A stretch of 64,000 bases of DNA. It comes from Cycloclasticus sp. symbiont of Poecilosclerida sp. M. GTDB taxonomy: Bacteria > Pseudomonadota > Gammaproteobacteria > Methylococcales > Cycloclasticaceae. The stretch covers positions 25,093 to 89,092 of the forward strand of contig LWTN01000243.1 in assembly GCA_002101225.1 (NCBI GenBank). The letters are read 5' to 3'. The notes under the pieces were generated by a model. It was not told the DNA's origin, did not search any database, and saw nothing but the letters and a program-made list of their open reading frames with translations. Positions 1 through 10,590 of this stretch are shown here, piece after piece (position 1 is the stretch's first letter; each line of letters opens with the position of its first letter). The position numbers and the translations under genes are program-made.

Positions 1-831
1 GCGGTTAGTACGGATACATTGGTCGAAGGCGTACACTTTTTAGAAAACAGCGACCCGTATTTATTAGGTCATAAAGCCCTTGCTGTTAACTTGAGTGATT
101 TAGCCGCAATGGGCGCAAAGCCTGCGTGGGTTTCTATGGCGCTAACGATACCAAAGGTTGATGAAAAATGGTTGTCGGCTTTTAGTGATGGCTTTTTTCA
201 ATTAGCGCAGAAATACAAAATTCAGCTCATCGGGGGTGATACTACCCGAGGGCCTTTAGCGATTAGCTTAACGGTTATGGGTTTGTTGCCGAGTGGCAAA
301 GGCCTTAAACGATCGGGCGCGAAAATTGGCGATGGCGTGTACGTTACTGGAAAGATGGGCAGTGCAGGGCTGGGTTTAAAGAAGGCTGTAGCGAACAGTG
401 TAAACCCGAGTGATGTCGATTTGATGCGTTATTTACAGCCGGAGCCGTGTGTTGATGCTGGCTTGAACTTACTTGGAAAAGCGACCTCGTGCATCGATGT
501 CTCAGATGGTTTGGCTGCGGATTTAAGTCATATTCTTAAGGCGAGTAAAGTCGGAGCAATCCTAGAGCACGCGAGCTTACCGATGAGCTTAAGTGTTAAG
601 GAGAATATTGAAATGAGGGGTGATTGGCAGTGGCCGTATTCAAGTGGTGATGATTACCAGTTATGTTTCACAATGCCGGAGACGCTAGAAAGCTGCTTCA
701 ACACAAGTGCTTGGGATGAAATAGAAAACCCGATTAGAATTGGTCGTGTTGTGGCAGAGCCAGGTTTAGTGTTGCAATATAATGGTGAGCAAGTTGTCTA
801 TTCAAGTGGAGGGTATGAACATTTCAAGTAA
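1..831 (+). CDS. thiL: Thiamine-monophosphate kinase, 5'-truncated by window edge
   Basis: Frame 1 opens at base 1 (AVSTDTLVEGVHF); DTLVEGVHF, GGDTTRGP and SSGDDYQLCF motifs of ThiL. ORF-track start at 19 is an internal TTG. Confidence 0.93.
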   Translation, partial: AVSTDTLVEGVHFLENSDPYLLGHKALAVNLSDLAAMGAKPAWVSMALTIPKVDEKWLSAFSDGFFQLAQKYKIQLIGGDTTRGPLAISLTVMGLLPSGKGLKRSGAKIGDGVYVTGKMGSAGLGLKKAVANSVNPSDVDLMRYLQPEPCVDAGLNLLGKATSCIDVSDGLAADLSHILKASKVGAILEHASLPMSLSVKENIEMRGDWQWPYSSGDDYQLCFTMPETLESCFNTSAWDEIENPIRIGRVVAEPGLVLQYNGEQVVYSSGGYEHFK

Positions 832-1306
832 CGTTAAAACGCCGACGCTAAAACAATTGATGAAGAACCCCGTGCACTTTTTAGCCTTTGGCTTCGGCTC
901 TGGTTTGAGTCCTAAAGCGCCAGGCACTATGGGTACGCTGGTGGCGATACCTATTTACTGCGTGATGGCGCAGCTTTCGCCGACTTTGTATATGGTCTTG
1001 TTGGCGGGTATCGTGGCGGCAGGTTTTTGGTTGTGTGGAAAAACGGCACAAGACATCGGTGTGCGCGATCACGGGGGAATTGTTTGGGATGAAATTGCGG
1101 GTTTATTGCTAACGCTAGCGTGGGTATCGCCCAGCTGGCAAAACATAGCTATAGGTTTTATATTCTTCAGATTCTTCGATATCGTTAAACCATGGCCCAT
1201 TAGTTGGTTGGATAGAGAGTTAAAAGGCGGTACGGGCATTATGGTAGATGACCTCGTTGCAGGGCTTTTTGCTGCTGCTTGTTTGTATTTAACGCAACTT
1301 GTCTAG
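815..1306 (+). CDS. pgpA: Phosphatidylglycerophosphatase A
   Basis: GFGSGLSPKAPGTMGTL, DHGGIVWDEIAG motifs; follows thiL as in many gammaproteobacteria. Likely start at 815 (ORF track 782). Confidence 0.92.
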   Translation: MNISSNVKTPTLKQLMKNPVHFLAFGFGSGLSPKAPGTMGTLVAIPIYCVMAQLSPTLYMVLLAGIVAAGFWLCGKTAQDIGVRDHGGIVWDEIAGLLLTLAWVSPSWQNIAIGFIFFRFFDIVKPWPISWLDRELKGGTGIMVDDLVAGLFAAACLYLTQLV

Positions 1307-1396
1307 TAAAAAAATTGGCACATAAATACACAGATATTTAATTATTTTTGATTGTCAAATAGCTTCAACTCTAGTATTATTTCGTCTCTTAACGGA

Positions 1397-1473
<77 letters not shown>

Positions 1474-1552
1474 ACGTCTTTATTTTGCTGCCCCAGTTGG
1501 GGTATTTTTATTTAAACCGACCAAGTTTAATTACGCAGTTCGGTTATAGATA

Positions 1553-1573
1553 GGGCCATAGGCCCTTTTTTTG
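1553..1573 (+). terminator. Possible intrinsic terminator/attenuator in rimP leader
   Basis: GGGCC-ata-GGCCC followed by a T run; short stem. Confidence 0.5.
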
Positions 1574-1603
1574 TATTTAAAATTTATTTGGATGAATGAC
1601 TAA

Positions 1604-2065
1604 ATGAATCAGGCCCCAACTAAAATTTTAGAGTTGATTGAGCCCGTAGTAACAGGCTTGGGGTACGAATTTGTAGGTGCTGAACTGATAGGGCAAGGGA
1701 AAGCCTCTATACTTAGGGTTTATATTGACGCTGAAGGTAGCATTCTGGTTACCGACTGCTCTAAGGTGAGTCATCAAATAAGTGGTGTAATGGACGTGGA
1801 AGACCCCATAAGTGGCCAGTACGCTTTGGAGGTGTCATCACCTGGCTTGGAAAGGCCGATGTTTACGCTGGAGCAGTTTAGTCGATTTAAAAAGTCGACC
1901 GTTAAGTTGGAATTACGTCAGGCGACACTAGAGGGTCAACGACGTTTTACCGGAGAAATTTTAGACGTGGTAGGCGAAATAATTCATTTGCACGTGGATG
2001 AAGAAGAAATTGAAATACCGTTCGCGCTGATAAAAAAAGCACGAATTGTGACTAATTATAAATAG
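1604..2065 (+). CDS. rimP: Ribosome maturation factor RimP
   Basis: VYIDAEGSILVTDCSKVSHQISGVMDVEDPI...YALEVSSPGLERP motif; directly precedes nusA. Confidence 0.96.
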   Translation: MNQAPTKILELIEPVVTGLGYEFVGAELIGQGKASILRVYIDAEGSILVTDCSKVSHQISGVMDVEDPISGQYALEVSSPGLERPMFTLEQFSRFKKSTVKLELRQATLEGQRRFTGEILDVVGEIIHLHVDEEEIEIPFALIKKARIVTNYK

Positions 2066-2073
2066 GATTTAAG

Positions 2074-3576
2074 ATGGCTAACAAAGAGATTTTAATGATT
2101 GTTGACGTTGTGTCTAACGAAAAAGAGATTGAACAAAGTGTGTTGTTTGACGCGCTTGAAGCGGCTCTTGCGATGGCAACTAAAAAGAAATATGCGAAAG
2201 ACGTAGATGTTCGTGTGTCCATTGATACAGAAACGGGTGACTACGAATCTTTCAGACGCTGGGAGGCTGTTGAAGCTGATGAAGGATTTGAAGGCGGAAT
2301 AGAAAGACCCGACGCTCAACTGTTATTGGCAGACGCGCAAAAGAAGAATGCGGATATCGCTATTGGAGAGTTTATTGAAGAGCCGATTGATTCCGTAGAG
2401 TTTGGCCGCATTGGTGCGCAAGCGGCAAAGCAAGTTATCGTGCAAAAAGTACGTGAAGCCGAGCGTAAAAAAGTTTATGAACTTTATAAAGATAAAGTGG
2501 GCGATTTAGTAACGGGCGTTATTAAACGAATCGAACGCGGCAATGTATTTCTTGATTTAGAAGGTGCGGCAGAAGCTATTATTCCTCGGGGCGAGATGAT
2601 TCCACGTGAACCCGTGCGTGTGGGTGATCGAATTCGTGGCTATTTAAAAGAAGTTGAAGAAGTCGTGCGTGGACCGCAGCTAACGGTAACGCGTAGCGCT
2701 CCAGCTTTATTGATTGCGCTATTTGAGCTAGAGGTGCCTGAAGTGGGTGACGGCCTGATTGAGATTTTAGGCGCTGCAAGAGACCCCGGTTCGCGAGCAA
2801 AGATTGCCGTGCGAACGCGTGATCAGCGTTTAGATCCAGTGGGCGCTTGTGTTGGTATGCGTGGCTCACGTGTACAAGCAGTGTCGAACGAATTAGCAGG
2901 TGAGCGTGTCGATATTATTTTATGGGACGACAACGACGCGCAGTTTGTGATTAATGCCATGTCACCCGCTGAGGTGGTAGGGATTGTTCTGGACGAAGAT
3001 AAGCACAGTATGGACGTGTCGGTTAAGGATGAAACCTTGTCGCAGGCTATTGGTCGTGGTGGGCAAAATGTTCGTTTAGCCAGTGATTTGACCGGTTGGA
3101 CGTTGAATGTGATGAGCGAAACGCAAGCTGAAGAGCAGGCAGAAACTCAAGATGGTGAACACGTTCAGCAAATTATGGAAGACATCGACGTGGATGAAGA
3201 CGTCGCGTTGATTCTTGTGCAAGAAGGTTATACATCAATTGATGATATAGGCTTGGTTGCATTGGAAGAACTTGCCGCGATTGAAGAGTTTGATGAAGAT
3301 ATTGCCGGAGAAATTCAACAACGTGCGAATGACGCGTTGTTAATTAAAGCGATTGCATCAGAAGAAGTGTTGGAAGAACACGAACCCGCTAAAGATTTGC
3401 TTGAAATGGAAGGTATGGAGCGTGAGCTTGCGTATCAATTGGCGAGCAAAGGAGTTGTTACAATGGAAGATTTAGCCGAGCAAGCCGTTGATGAGTTGAT
3501 TGAAATAATTGACGTAGATGAAGAAAAAGCAGGCGCGTTAATTCTTAAAGCACGTGAACCTTGGTTTGCTGAATAA
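2074..3576 (+). CDS. nusA: Transcription termination/antitermination factor NusA
   Basis: S1 and KH domains (DPVGACVGMRGSRVQAVSNELAGERVDIILW) and C-terminal acidic repeats; 500 aa. Confidence 0.97.
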   Translation: MANKEILMIVDVVSNEKEIEQSVLFDALEAALAMATKKKYAKDVDVRVSIDTETGDYESFRRWEAVEADEGFEGGIERPDAQLLLADAQKKNADIAIGEFIEEPIDSVEFGRIGAQAAKQVIVQKVREAERKKVYELYKDKVGDLVTGVIKRIERGNVFLDLEGAAEAIIPRGEMIPREPVRVGDRIRGYLKEVEEVVRGPQLTVTRSAPALLIALFELEVPEVGDGLIEILGAARDPGSRAKIAVRTRDQRLDPVGACVGMRGSRVQAVSNELAGERVDIILWDDNDAQFVINAMSPAEVVGIVLDEDKHSMDVSVKDETLSQAIGRGGQNVRLASDLTGWTLNVMSETQAEEQAETQDGEHVQQIMEDIDVDEDVALILVQEGYTSIDDIGLVALEELAAIEEFDEDIAGEIQQRANDALLIKAIASEEVLEEHEPAKDLLEMEGMERELAYQLASKGVVTMEDLAEQAVDELIEIIDVDEEKAGALILKAREPWFAE

Positions 3577-3601
3577 GCGATAACTATCTGGAGATAAAGC
3601 C

Positions 3602-6136
3602 ATGGCCGATATTACAGTTAAAAATTTAGCAAAAGTAGTTGGGACAACTGCAGAAAAGTTAGTGCTCCAGCTAAAGGATGCAGGTGTTAAAGTTAAAGAC
3701 GAGTCATCCTCTTTAAGTGAAGCTGATAAAATGAAGCTGCTTGCGCACCTTCGTGAGAGTCACGGTAAAGCTAAAGTAGAAATTTCAGGCCCAAAAAAAG
3801 TCACGTTAAAACGACGTTCGGTCACTGAGTTAAAGCAAGGTCGTGGCAGAGGTAAGCCAACAGGTACTGTCAGCATTGAAGTGCGTAAAAAGAAAACAGC
3901 AGGCCGCTCAGCAGAAGAAATCGCGACGGGCTTATCGGCTGAGGAAATTGAGGCCGCAAAAAAAGCGGCTGATGAGCACGAAAAGTTGGTCGCAGAAAAA
4001 GAGCAAGTACGTGAGAAAGAGCAAAGCAGGCTACAAAAAAACAAACAAGATGAGTTTGATAAAAAAGTACAGGCAGTAGCTGATGACGACGCTAAAGCGC
4101 AGGTTAAGCTTGAATTAGAGCAGGCTGAAAAAGAAGCGAGTACGAAGCCTGCAGAAAAACCTGTAGCGGCGGCTCCAAGCGATGCAAAATCGAAAGACCC
4201 TGCCCGTAAGGCTGATAAGAAGAAAGGTGGCGGAAAGTCTAAACCCACATTCCAAGGGCGCGAGAAATTACACGTCGCCAGTTCACGTGGTGGACGACGT
4301 AAGAAGAAGCCTCATAGGGCGAGCAGCGTAAGAATTGAGGCCGGCGATGAACATGGCTTTAACGCACCGACAGAAAAGATTACTTATGAAGTTGAAATAG
4401 CAGAAACGATTATGGTTTCTGAGCTCGCGCAAAAAATGAACATTAAGGCCGGCGAAGTCATCAAAGTGTTGATGGGTCTCGGTACCATGGCGACCATTAA
4501 TCAGGCGCTAGACCAAGACACAGCCGTTATTATTGTCGAAGAAATGGGACACACCCCAGTCTTGAAGAGTGCTGATGATATTCAAGAAAAAATGATTTCT
4601 GAGGTGGTTGAATCAGGTGCAGAAGAAATGCCACGGGGTCCTGTCGTAACAATTATGGGACACGTTGATCACGGTAAGACATCGCTGCTCGACTATATCC
4701 GCAAAAGTCGTGTGGCTGCTGGGGAATCCGGTGGTATTACGCAACATATTGGCGCTTATCGAGTGAAACAAGGCGATAGCATGGTGACTTTTATTGATAC
4801 GCCAGGTCACGCAGCTTTTACCGCTATGCGTGCTCGTGGTGCGCAAATGACCGACTTAGTTATCCTCGTTGTTGCTGCGGATGACGGTGTTATGCAGCAG
4901 ACCAAAGAAGCCGTTGAGCACTCACGCGCGGCCGGTGTTCCAATGATTGTCGCCGTCAATAAGATGGATAAAGAGGGCGTTCAGCCTGACAAAGTTAAAA
5001 ATGAATTAGCAGCGATTGAAGTTACACCTGAAGATTGGGGTGGAGATACACAGTTTGTCCACGTTTCTGCGTTAACCGGTGACGGGGTTAACGAATTATT
5101 AGAAGCGATCGCCCTGCAAGCTGAGCTGCTTGAATTAAAAGCACCTGTTGATGCAGCTGCCGTAGGCGCAGTAGTTGAATCACGTTTAGATAAAGGCCGT
5201 GGTGCGATTGCGACTATTTTGGTTCAAAAAGGTACTTTACGGGTCGGCGATTATATTGTCGCGGGTGAATCGCATGGTCGCATTAAAGCCATGTTTGATG
5301 AGCACGGCAAAACCGTTAAAGAAGCAGGTCCATCTGTGCCGGTTGAAGTGCTTGGCCTATCAAGTACAACAGAGGCAGGGGTTGAGGTTTACGGTGCAAA
5401 AAGCGAACGCAAAGTGCGTGAAATTGCTGAGTTCCGTCAAAATAAAACTAAGCTTGCGAGGCAAGCCAAGCAACAAGCTGCAAAATTAGAACAAGCCTTC
5501 TCTCAAATGGAAGAGGGTGATGTGTCAGTGATGAACGTCGTCGTCAAAGCGGATGTACACGGTAGTTTGGAAGCGCTTAAAGACTCGCTAACTCAATTGT
5601 CTACAGACGAAGTGAAGGTGTCTATCGTTGCAAGTGGCGTTGGGGGCATCAATGAAAGTGACGTGAATTTAGCGTCTGCATCCGATGCTATTATTATTGG
5701 TTTTAATGTGCGCGCCGATGCGAGTGCGCGTCGAGTCATCGAAAATCGCGGTGTGTCAGTTCGTTACTACAGCATTATTTATGACGTTATTGATGACGTA
5801 AGAGATGCGCTTTCTGGCTTATTAGCCCCTGACATTAAAGAAAAAATTGTTGGTATCGCAGATGTACGTGATGTGTTCCATTCTCCAAAACTGGGCGCTA
5901 TTGCGGGTTGTATGGTCACAGAAGGCTTTGTAAAAAGAGACTTGCCCATTCGTGTGCTACGTGAAAGCGTCGTTATTTTCGAAGGACAGCTAGAATCACT
6001 CAGACGCTTTAAGGACGACGTGCAAGACGTTAAATCTGGCATGGAATGTGGTATCGGTGTGAAGAACTACAACGATGTAAAAGAAGGCGATCAGATTGAA
6101 GTCTTTGACCGCATTGAAGTTAAAAGAAAACTGTGA
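3602..6136 (+). CDS. infB: Translation initiation factor IF-2
   Basis: GTPase motifs [33 protein letters not shown]; 844 aa. Confidence 0.98.
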   Translation: MADITVKNLAKVVGTTAEKLVLQLKDAGVKVKDESSSLSEADKMKLLAHLRESHGKAKVEISGPKKVTLKRRSVTELKQGRGRGKPTGTVSIEVRKKKTAGRSAEEIATGLSAEEIEAAKKAADEHEKLVAEKEQVREKEQSRLQKNKQDEFDKKVQAVADDDAKAQVKLELEQAEKEASTKPAEKPVAAAPSDAKSKDPARKADKKKGGGKSKPTFQGREKLHVASSRGGRRKKKPHRASSVRIEAGDEHGFNAPTEKITYEVEIAETIMVSELAQKMNIKAGEVIKVLMGLGTMATINQALDQDTAVIIVEEMGHTPVLKSADDIQEKMISEVVESGAEEMPRGPVVTIMGHVDHGKTSLLDYIRKSRVAAGESGGITQHIGAYRVKQGDSMVTFIDTPGHAAFTAMRARGAQMTDLVILVVAADDGVMQQTKEAVEHSRAAGVPMIVAVNKMDKEGVQPDKVKNELAAIEVTPEDWGGDTQFVHVSALTGDGVNELLEAIALQAELLELKAPVDAAAVGAVVESRLDKGRGAIATILVQKGTLRVGDYIVAGESHGRIKAMFDEHGKTVKEAGPSVPVEVLGLSSTTEAGVEVYGAKSERKVREIAEFRQNKTKLARQAKQQAAKLEQAFSQMEEGDVSVMNVVVKADVHGSLEALKDSLTQLSTDEVKVSIVASGVGGINESDVNLASASDAIIIGFNVRADASARRVIENRGVSVRYYSIIYDVIDDVRDALSGLLAPDIKEKIVGIADVRDVFHSPKLGAIAGCMVTEGFVKRDLPIRVLRESVVIFEGQLESLRRFKDDVQDVKSGMECGIGVKNYNDVKEGDQIEVFDRIEVKRKL

Positions 6137-6169
6137 TTTGAACGCGTAGGCATAATTTAGGCCAGCTTA

Positions 6170-6550
6170 ATGCCCAGAGAGTTTTTACGTTTTCAGCGCG
6201 TTGCCCGTCAGTTACAGCGCGAGCTTGCCGTTACCTTACAGCAGGACATTAAAGACCCCGCAGTGGGTTTTGTTACTGTCAATGATGTAGATGTGACCAA
6301 AGACTTGTCTGTCGCTAAGGTGTATATCAGTGTCTTAACGACGAGCGCAAAGGAAGATAAAAACACCAGTATTACCGCGCTAAACCACGCGTCTAATTAT
6401 ATTCATGGGCTTGTATCAAAACGTATGCGTATGCGGATGGTGCCTGAGCTGCGATTCTTTTTAGACGAATCGACGGAACAGGGTATTAAGATGGATACTT
6501 TGTTAAAAGAAACGAATCCAGAAAACGATAAATCCAAAAAAGGTCAGTAA
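6170..6550 (+). CDS. rbfA: 30S ribosome-binding factor A
   Basis: REFLRFQRVARQLQRELAVTLQ...DPAVGFVTVNDVDVTKDLSVAKVYISV; between infB and truB. Confidence 0.95.
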   Translation: MPREFLRFQRVARQLQRELAVTLQQDIKDPAVGFVTVNDVDVTKDLSVAKVYISVLTTSAKEDKNTSITALNHASNYIHGLVSKRMRMRMVPELRFFLDESTEQGIKMDTLLKETNPENDKSKKGQ

Positions 6551-7474
6551 GTGTCGCGTCGAAAAAAGACGGGGCGCGATATCAGCGGAATCGTCATACT
6601 CGATAAGCCGCTAGAGCTTTCTTCCAACCACGCCGTACAGCGGGTTAAGCGTTTGTTTAACGCAAATAAAGCAGGGCATACGGGTAGTTTGGATCCGTTA
6701 GCGTCGGGCGTATTGCCGATATGTTTAGGTCATGCAACGAAGGTTTCCTCCTATCTATTAGCGTCGGATAAAACTTATCAATTCACCATGCATCTGGGGC
6801 AAACGACCAGTACGGGCGACAGCGAAGGTGAGGTGTTGAAAGAGCGTCCAGTGCCGAGTATCATAAAAGATGAATTGCTGGAAATTTTGCAGCGTTTTAC
6901 GGGTCACATACAACAAATTCCCCCTATGTATTCTGCTTTAAAACATGAAGGGCAGCGGCTGTATAAATTAGCGCGCCAAGGGCAAAGTGTCGAACGCCCA
7001 GCAAGGTCGTTGGAGATTAAAGCCTTGCAGCTCATCGTTAAAGAAAAAGACAGTTTGACCTTAGAAGCGACGTGTAGCAAAGGAACTTATATACGGGTGT
7101 TGGCAGAAGACATAGGAGAGGCGATAGGGTGTGGTGCATACGTCATGATGTTAAGGCGGTTAGTTACAGGTCCTTTCCGCATCAACGAATCGGTAACACT
7201 CGATAAATTACAAAGTATCAGCGAGAAAAGTGACGCAGGAAATTTTCTCGCTTTAGATGAGCAACTGCAAAGTTTAGATGCCGCCTTGCAAGATTATCCA
7301 TCGCTGCAGTGGGTGGATGAGTACAAGCAACGCCTGTGCCAAGGGCAAGCAGTGGTGTGTGAAACAGCACCAAAGCAGCCTTTAATTAGACTGTATGGGC
7401 AGGACGACACTATTTTTGGTTTAGGCAAGTGGTGCGAACCCAACCTAATAGCCCCGATAAGGATATTCGACTGA
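6551..7474 (+). CDS. truB: tRNA pseudouridine(55) synthase
   Basis: GHTGSLDPLASGVLPICLGHATK catalytic motif; GTG start directly after the rbfA stop. Confidence 0.96.
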   Translation: MSRRKKTGRDISGIVILDKPLELSSNHAVQRVKRLFNANKAGHTGSLDPLASGVLPICLGHATKVSSYLLASDKTYQFTMHLGQTTSTGDSEGEVLKERPVPSIIKDELLEILQRFTGHIQQIPPMYSALKHEGQRLYKLARQGQSVERPARSLEIKALQLIVKEKDSLTLEATCSKGTYIRVLAEDIGEAIGCGAYVMMLRRLVTGPFRINESVTLDKLQSISEKSDAGNFLALDEQLQSLDAALQDYPSLQWVDEYKQRLCQGQAVVCETAPKQPLIRLYGQDDTIFGLGKWCEPNLIAPIRIFD

Positions 7475-7607
7475 ATTTAAGCGTATAAAAACGCCCGCAA
7501 AAGATAATAATGTTTAGAGGTGTTACAGCTTGTTAGTCAAAGGCTTGGCGAGTACAATACACTGTTTTTTAACCAACACAGAATCAATATAGATACGGGG
7601 AAGTAAT

Positions 7608-7877
7608 ATGGCGTTCGTGACAGAACAGAAGCAAAAAATTGTTAAGGAATTTGCACAAGCAGAAGGTGATACAGGTTCACCAGAAGTGCAGGTTGCTTTG
7701 TTAACAGAAAGAGTAAATTATTTAACACCACATTTTTCTGAAAACAAGAAAGATCATCACTCTCGCCAAGGGTTAATCAGAATTATCAATCGTCGTCGTA
7801 AGTTGCTTGATTATTTGAAAGGTAAGGACGTTGAGCGTTATCGTGCACTGATAGCGAAATTAGGATTGAGAAAATAA
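7608..7877 (+). CDS. rpsO: 30S ribosomal protein S15
   Basis: [23 protein letters not shown]...[28 protein letters not shown]. Confidence 0.98.
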   Translation: MAFVTEQKQKIVKEFAQAEGDTGSPEVQVALLTERVNYLTPHFSENKKDHHSRQGLIRIINRRRKLLDYLKGKDVERYRALIAKLGLRK

Positions 7878-7904
7878 AGATAAATAATTAGGCGGGAATA
7901 TAAA

Positions 7905-9971
7905 GTGAATTCAGTAAAAAAAGAGTTTCAGTTCGGTAAACAAACAGTAACGTTTGAAACAGGTGAAATTGCACGTCAAGCAGACGGCGCAGTGATGGTA
8001 GAAATTGATGGCACGATCGTTTTAGTAACGGCTGTTGGTAAACGTGAAGGTGGAGAAAATAATTCATTTTTCCCATTGACGGTTAATTACCAAGAAAAAA
8101 CATACGCCGCCGGCAAAATACCAGGCGGTTTTTTTAAGCGCGAAGGTCGTCCTAGCGAGAAAGAAACACTGACATCACGCCTTATCGATCGTCCGATTCG
8201 TCCGCTTTTCCCCAAAGGCTATAAAAACGAAACTCAAATCATTGCGACAGTTGTTTCGCTAAACCCGGAAGTTGATCCAGATATTCCTGCCTTATTAGGC
8301 GCGTCAGCTGCGTTAGCTATTTCTGGCCTTCCTTTCGATGGCCCAATTGGTGCGGCGCGTGTTGGCTACATCAATGGCGAATATGCTTTGAACCCACTTA
8401 AGTCTGAGCTAGAAGAGTCTAAGCTTGATTTAGTCGTTGCGGGTACAGAAAGCGCTGTGCTGATGGTTGAGTCAGAAGCTGACTGTTTGCCTGAAGATGT
8501 GATGCTAGGCGCGGTAACGTTTGGCCACGAACAAATGCAATCAGCGATTAAGGCGATTAACGAGCTGGCAGCTGAAGTGGGTGAGCCACGTATGGAATGG
8601 TCTGCTCCTGAAAAAAATCAAATATTGGTCGAGAAAGTAGCCGACCTTGCTAATGCGGGTATTGCCGACGCTTATACGGTTCTTATTAAGCTTGACCGTC
8701 AAATTAAATTAAAAGAAGTGCGTGGCGAAGTTTTAGCGCAACTAGAAGATGAAGATGTAAGTGAAGTAAAAGATATCTTCTCATCATTAGAAAAGAAACA
8801 CGTTCGTGAACTCGTGCTTTCTACTAAAAAGCGTATTGATGGACGTGATTTATCAACGGTTCGTCCTATTCACGTTCGTACTGGCGTGTTACCCCGTGCA
8901 CACGGTTCAGCTTTGTTTACGCGTGGAGAAACTCAAGCGTTGGTAGTGGCTACTTTAGGCACGGATCGTGATGCGCAAATGATTGACGCGGTTGAAGGTG
9001 AGTATCGTGATCACTTTATGTTGCATTACAACTTCCCTCCATTCTGTGTGGGTGAAACAGGTTTTGTTGGATCACCAAAAAGACGTGAGATTGGCCATGG
9101 ACGTCTAGCAAAACGCGGTATTCAAGCGGTATTGCCAAGCCAAGATGATTTTTCATACGTGCTACGTGTGGTTGCTGAAGTGACAGAGTCAAATGGCTCA
9201 AGCTCTATGGCGAGTACTTGTGGTACTAGCTTAGCGTTAATGGATGCGGGTGTGCCTGTTAAAGCCCCGGTTGCTGGTATTGCAATGGGTCTTATTAAAG
9301 AAGGCGAAGACTACGCGGTGCTGTCCGATATTTTAGGCGACGAAGATCACTTAGGTGATATGGACTTTAAAGTATCTGGAACAAATTCTGGTGTAACCGC
9401 GTTGCAAATGGACATTAAAATCCAAGGTATTACGCATGAAATTATGTCTAATGCTTTGGAGCAAGCAAAAGACGGCCGCTTACACATTTTAGAAAAAATG
9501 AATGCAGAGTTGTCAGCAGGTCGTGAAGAAATGTCAGATTTCGCACCACGTATTCTTACAATCAAAATTGACCCTGCAAAGATTCGCGACGTAATTGGAA
9601 AAGGTGGCGTGACTATCCGAGCGATTACCGAAGAAACAGGTGCTTCAATCGATATTACAGACGATGGTTTAGTAAAAGTTGCATCAGTTGATCGTGAGGC
9701 CGGCGAGAAAGCGTTGCAACGCATTGAAGATATTACCGCTGAAGTTGAAGTGGGTAAAATTTACGAAGGTAAAATTGCTAAACTCATGGACTTTGGTGCT
9801 TTTGTAACAATCCTGCCGGGTAAAGATGGATTGGTTCACATTTCACAAATTTCTGAAGAACGCGTGGAAAAAGTAAGTGATAAACTGACTGAAGGTGACG
9901 TTGTTAAGGTGAAAGTTTTAGAAGTTGATCGCCAAGGACGCGTACGCCTCAGCATGAAAGAGGTAGATTAG
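7905..9971 (+). CDS. pnp: Polyribonucleotide nucleotidyltransferase
   Basis: RNase PH repeats, KH ([17 protein letters not shown]) and S1 domain; 688 aa; follows rpsO. Confidence 0.98.
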   Translation: MNSVKKEFQFGKQTVTFETGEIARQADGAVMVEIDGTIVLVTAVGKREGGENNSFFPLTVNYQEKTYAAGKIPGGFFKREGRPSEKETLTSRLIDRPIRPLFPKGYKNETQIIATVVSLNPEVDPDIPALLGASAALAISGLPFDGPIGAARVGYINGEYALNPLKSELEESKLDLVVAGTESAVLMVESEADCLPEDVMLGAVTFGHEQMQSAIKAINELAAEVGEPRMEWSAPEKNQILVEKVADLANAGIADAYTVLIKLDRQIKLKEVRGEVLAQLEDEDVSEVKDIFSSLEKKHVRELVLSTKKRIDGRDLSTVRPIHVRTGVLPRAHGSALFTRGETQALVVATLGTDRDAQMIDAVEGEYRDHFMLHYNFPPFCVGETGFVGSPKRREIGHGRLAKRGIQAVLPSQDDFSYVLRVVAEVTESNGSSSMASTCGTSLALMDAGVPVKAPVAGIAMGLIKEGEDYAVLSDILGDEDHLGDMDFKVSGTNSGVTALQMDIKIQGITHEIMSNALEQAKDGRLHILEKMNAELSAGREEMSDFAPRILTIKIDPAKIRDVIGKGGVTIRAITEETGASIDITDDGLVKVASVDREAGEKALQRIEDITAEVEVGKIYEGKIAKLMDFGAFVTILPGKDGLVHISQISEERVEKVSDKLTEGDVVKVKVLEVDRQGRVRLSMKEVD

Positions 9972-10006
9972 ACTAATAATCATCCATTAAACAAACGAGC
10001 ACGACT

Positions 10007-10462
10007 ATGACAGAAGCCCGTATTATTAAAAAATACCCTAATCGTCGTTTATACGATACGACGATTAGCAAGTATGTAACGCTCAACGATGTGAAGGAAC
10101 TAATCGTTGAACGCATTGACGTGAAAGTTGTCGATGCAAAGACTAAAGATGATTTGACGCGCAGCGTTTTGTTGCAAATTATCTTGGAGCAAGAAGAAGA
10201 GGGTCAACCGATGATGAGCGCGGAAATGCTTGAGCAGCTCATTCGTTTTTATGGTGATCCGATGCAAAATAACTTTGCAACTTATCTTGAGAACACGGTA
10301 AAACTTGTGGCTGAGCAGCGCGCTAAAGTAAAAGATAGAATGGATAAAATAACAGATCCACTATCAATGATGAGCTCACTTGCTGAACGTAACATGGAGA
10401 TGTTTAAAGACATTCAGAGTGAAATGTTTAAGGGCATTACTAGCGATACTGATAAAAAATAG
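10007..10462 (+). CDS. phaR: Polyhydroxyalkanoate synthesis repressor PhaR-like
   Basis: RIIKKYPNRRLYDTTISKYVTLNDVKELI N-terminal PHB/PHA accumulation regulator motif. Confidence 0.88.
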   Translation: MTEARIIKKYPNRRLYDTTISKYVTLNDVKELIVERIDVKVVDAKTKDDLTRSVLLQIILEQEEEGQPMMSAEMLEQLIRFYGDPMQNNFATYLENTVKLVAEQRAKVKDRMDKITDPLSMMSSLAERNMEMFKDIQSEMFKGITSDTDKK

Positions 10463-10501
10463 TTTGCTGTATAAAAGTCACGCAGTTGGCTAAAAATGTT
10501 T

Positions 10502-10526
10502 AAAACCTCTTTTTGAGGTTTTTTTT
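10502..10526 (+). terminator. Intrinsic terminator downstream of phaR
   Basis: AAAACCTC-ttttt-GAGGTTTT followed by T run. Confidence 0.75.
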
Positions 10527-10590
10527 GCATGGATGTTAGAGCGGCTGACAAACAATATTCTTTTCATCAAAAGAAAAGTAGAATAAATAG

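Noticed and set aside
3760-4248. 162-aa minus-strand ORF inside infB
   Set aside because: Composition (Ser/Ala/Phe/Cys-rich) reflects the antisense of the Lys/Glu/Ala-rich IF-2 linker; infB is certain on the plus strand.
9347-9724. 125-aa minus-strand ORF inside pnp
   Set aside because: Fully internal to the unambiguous pnp gene.
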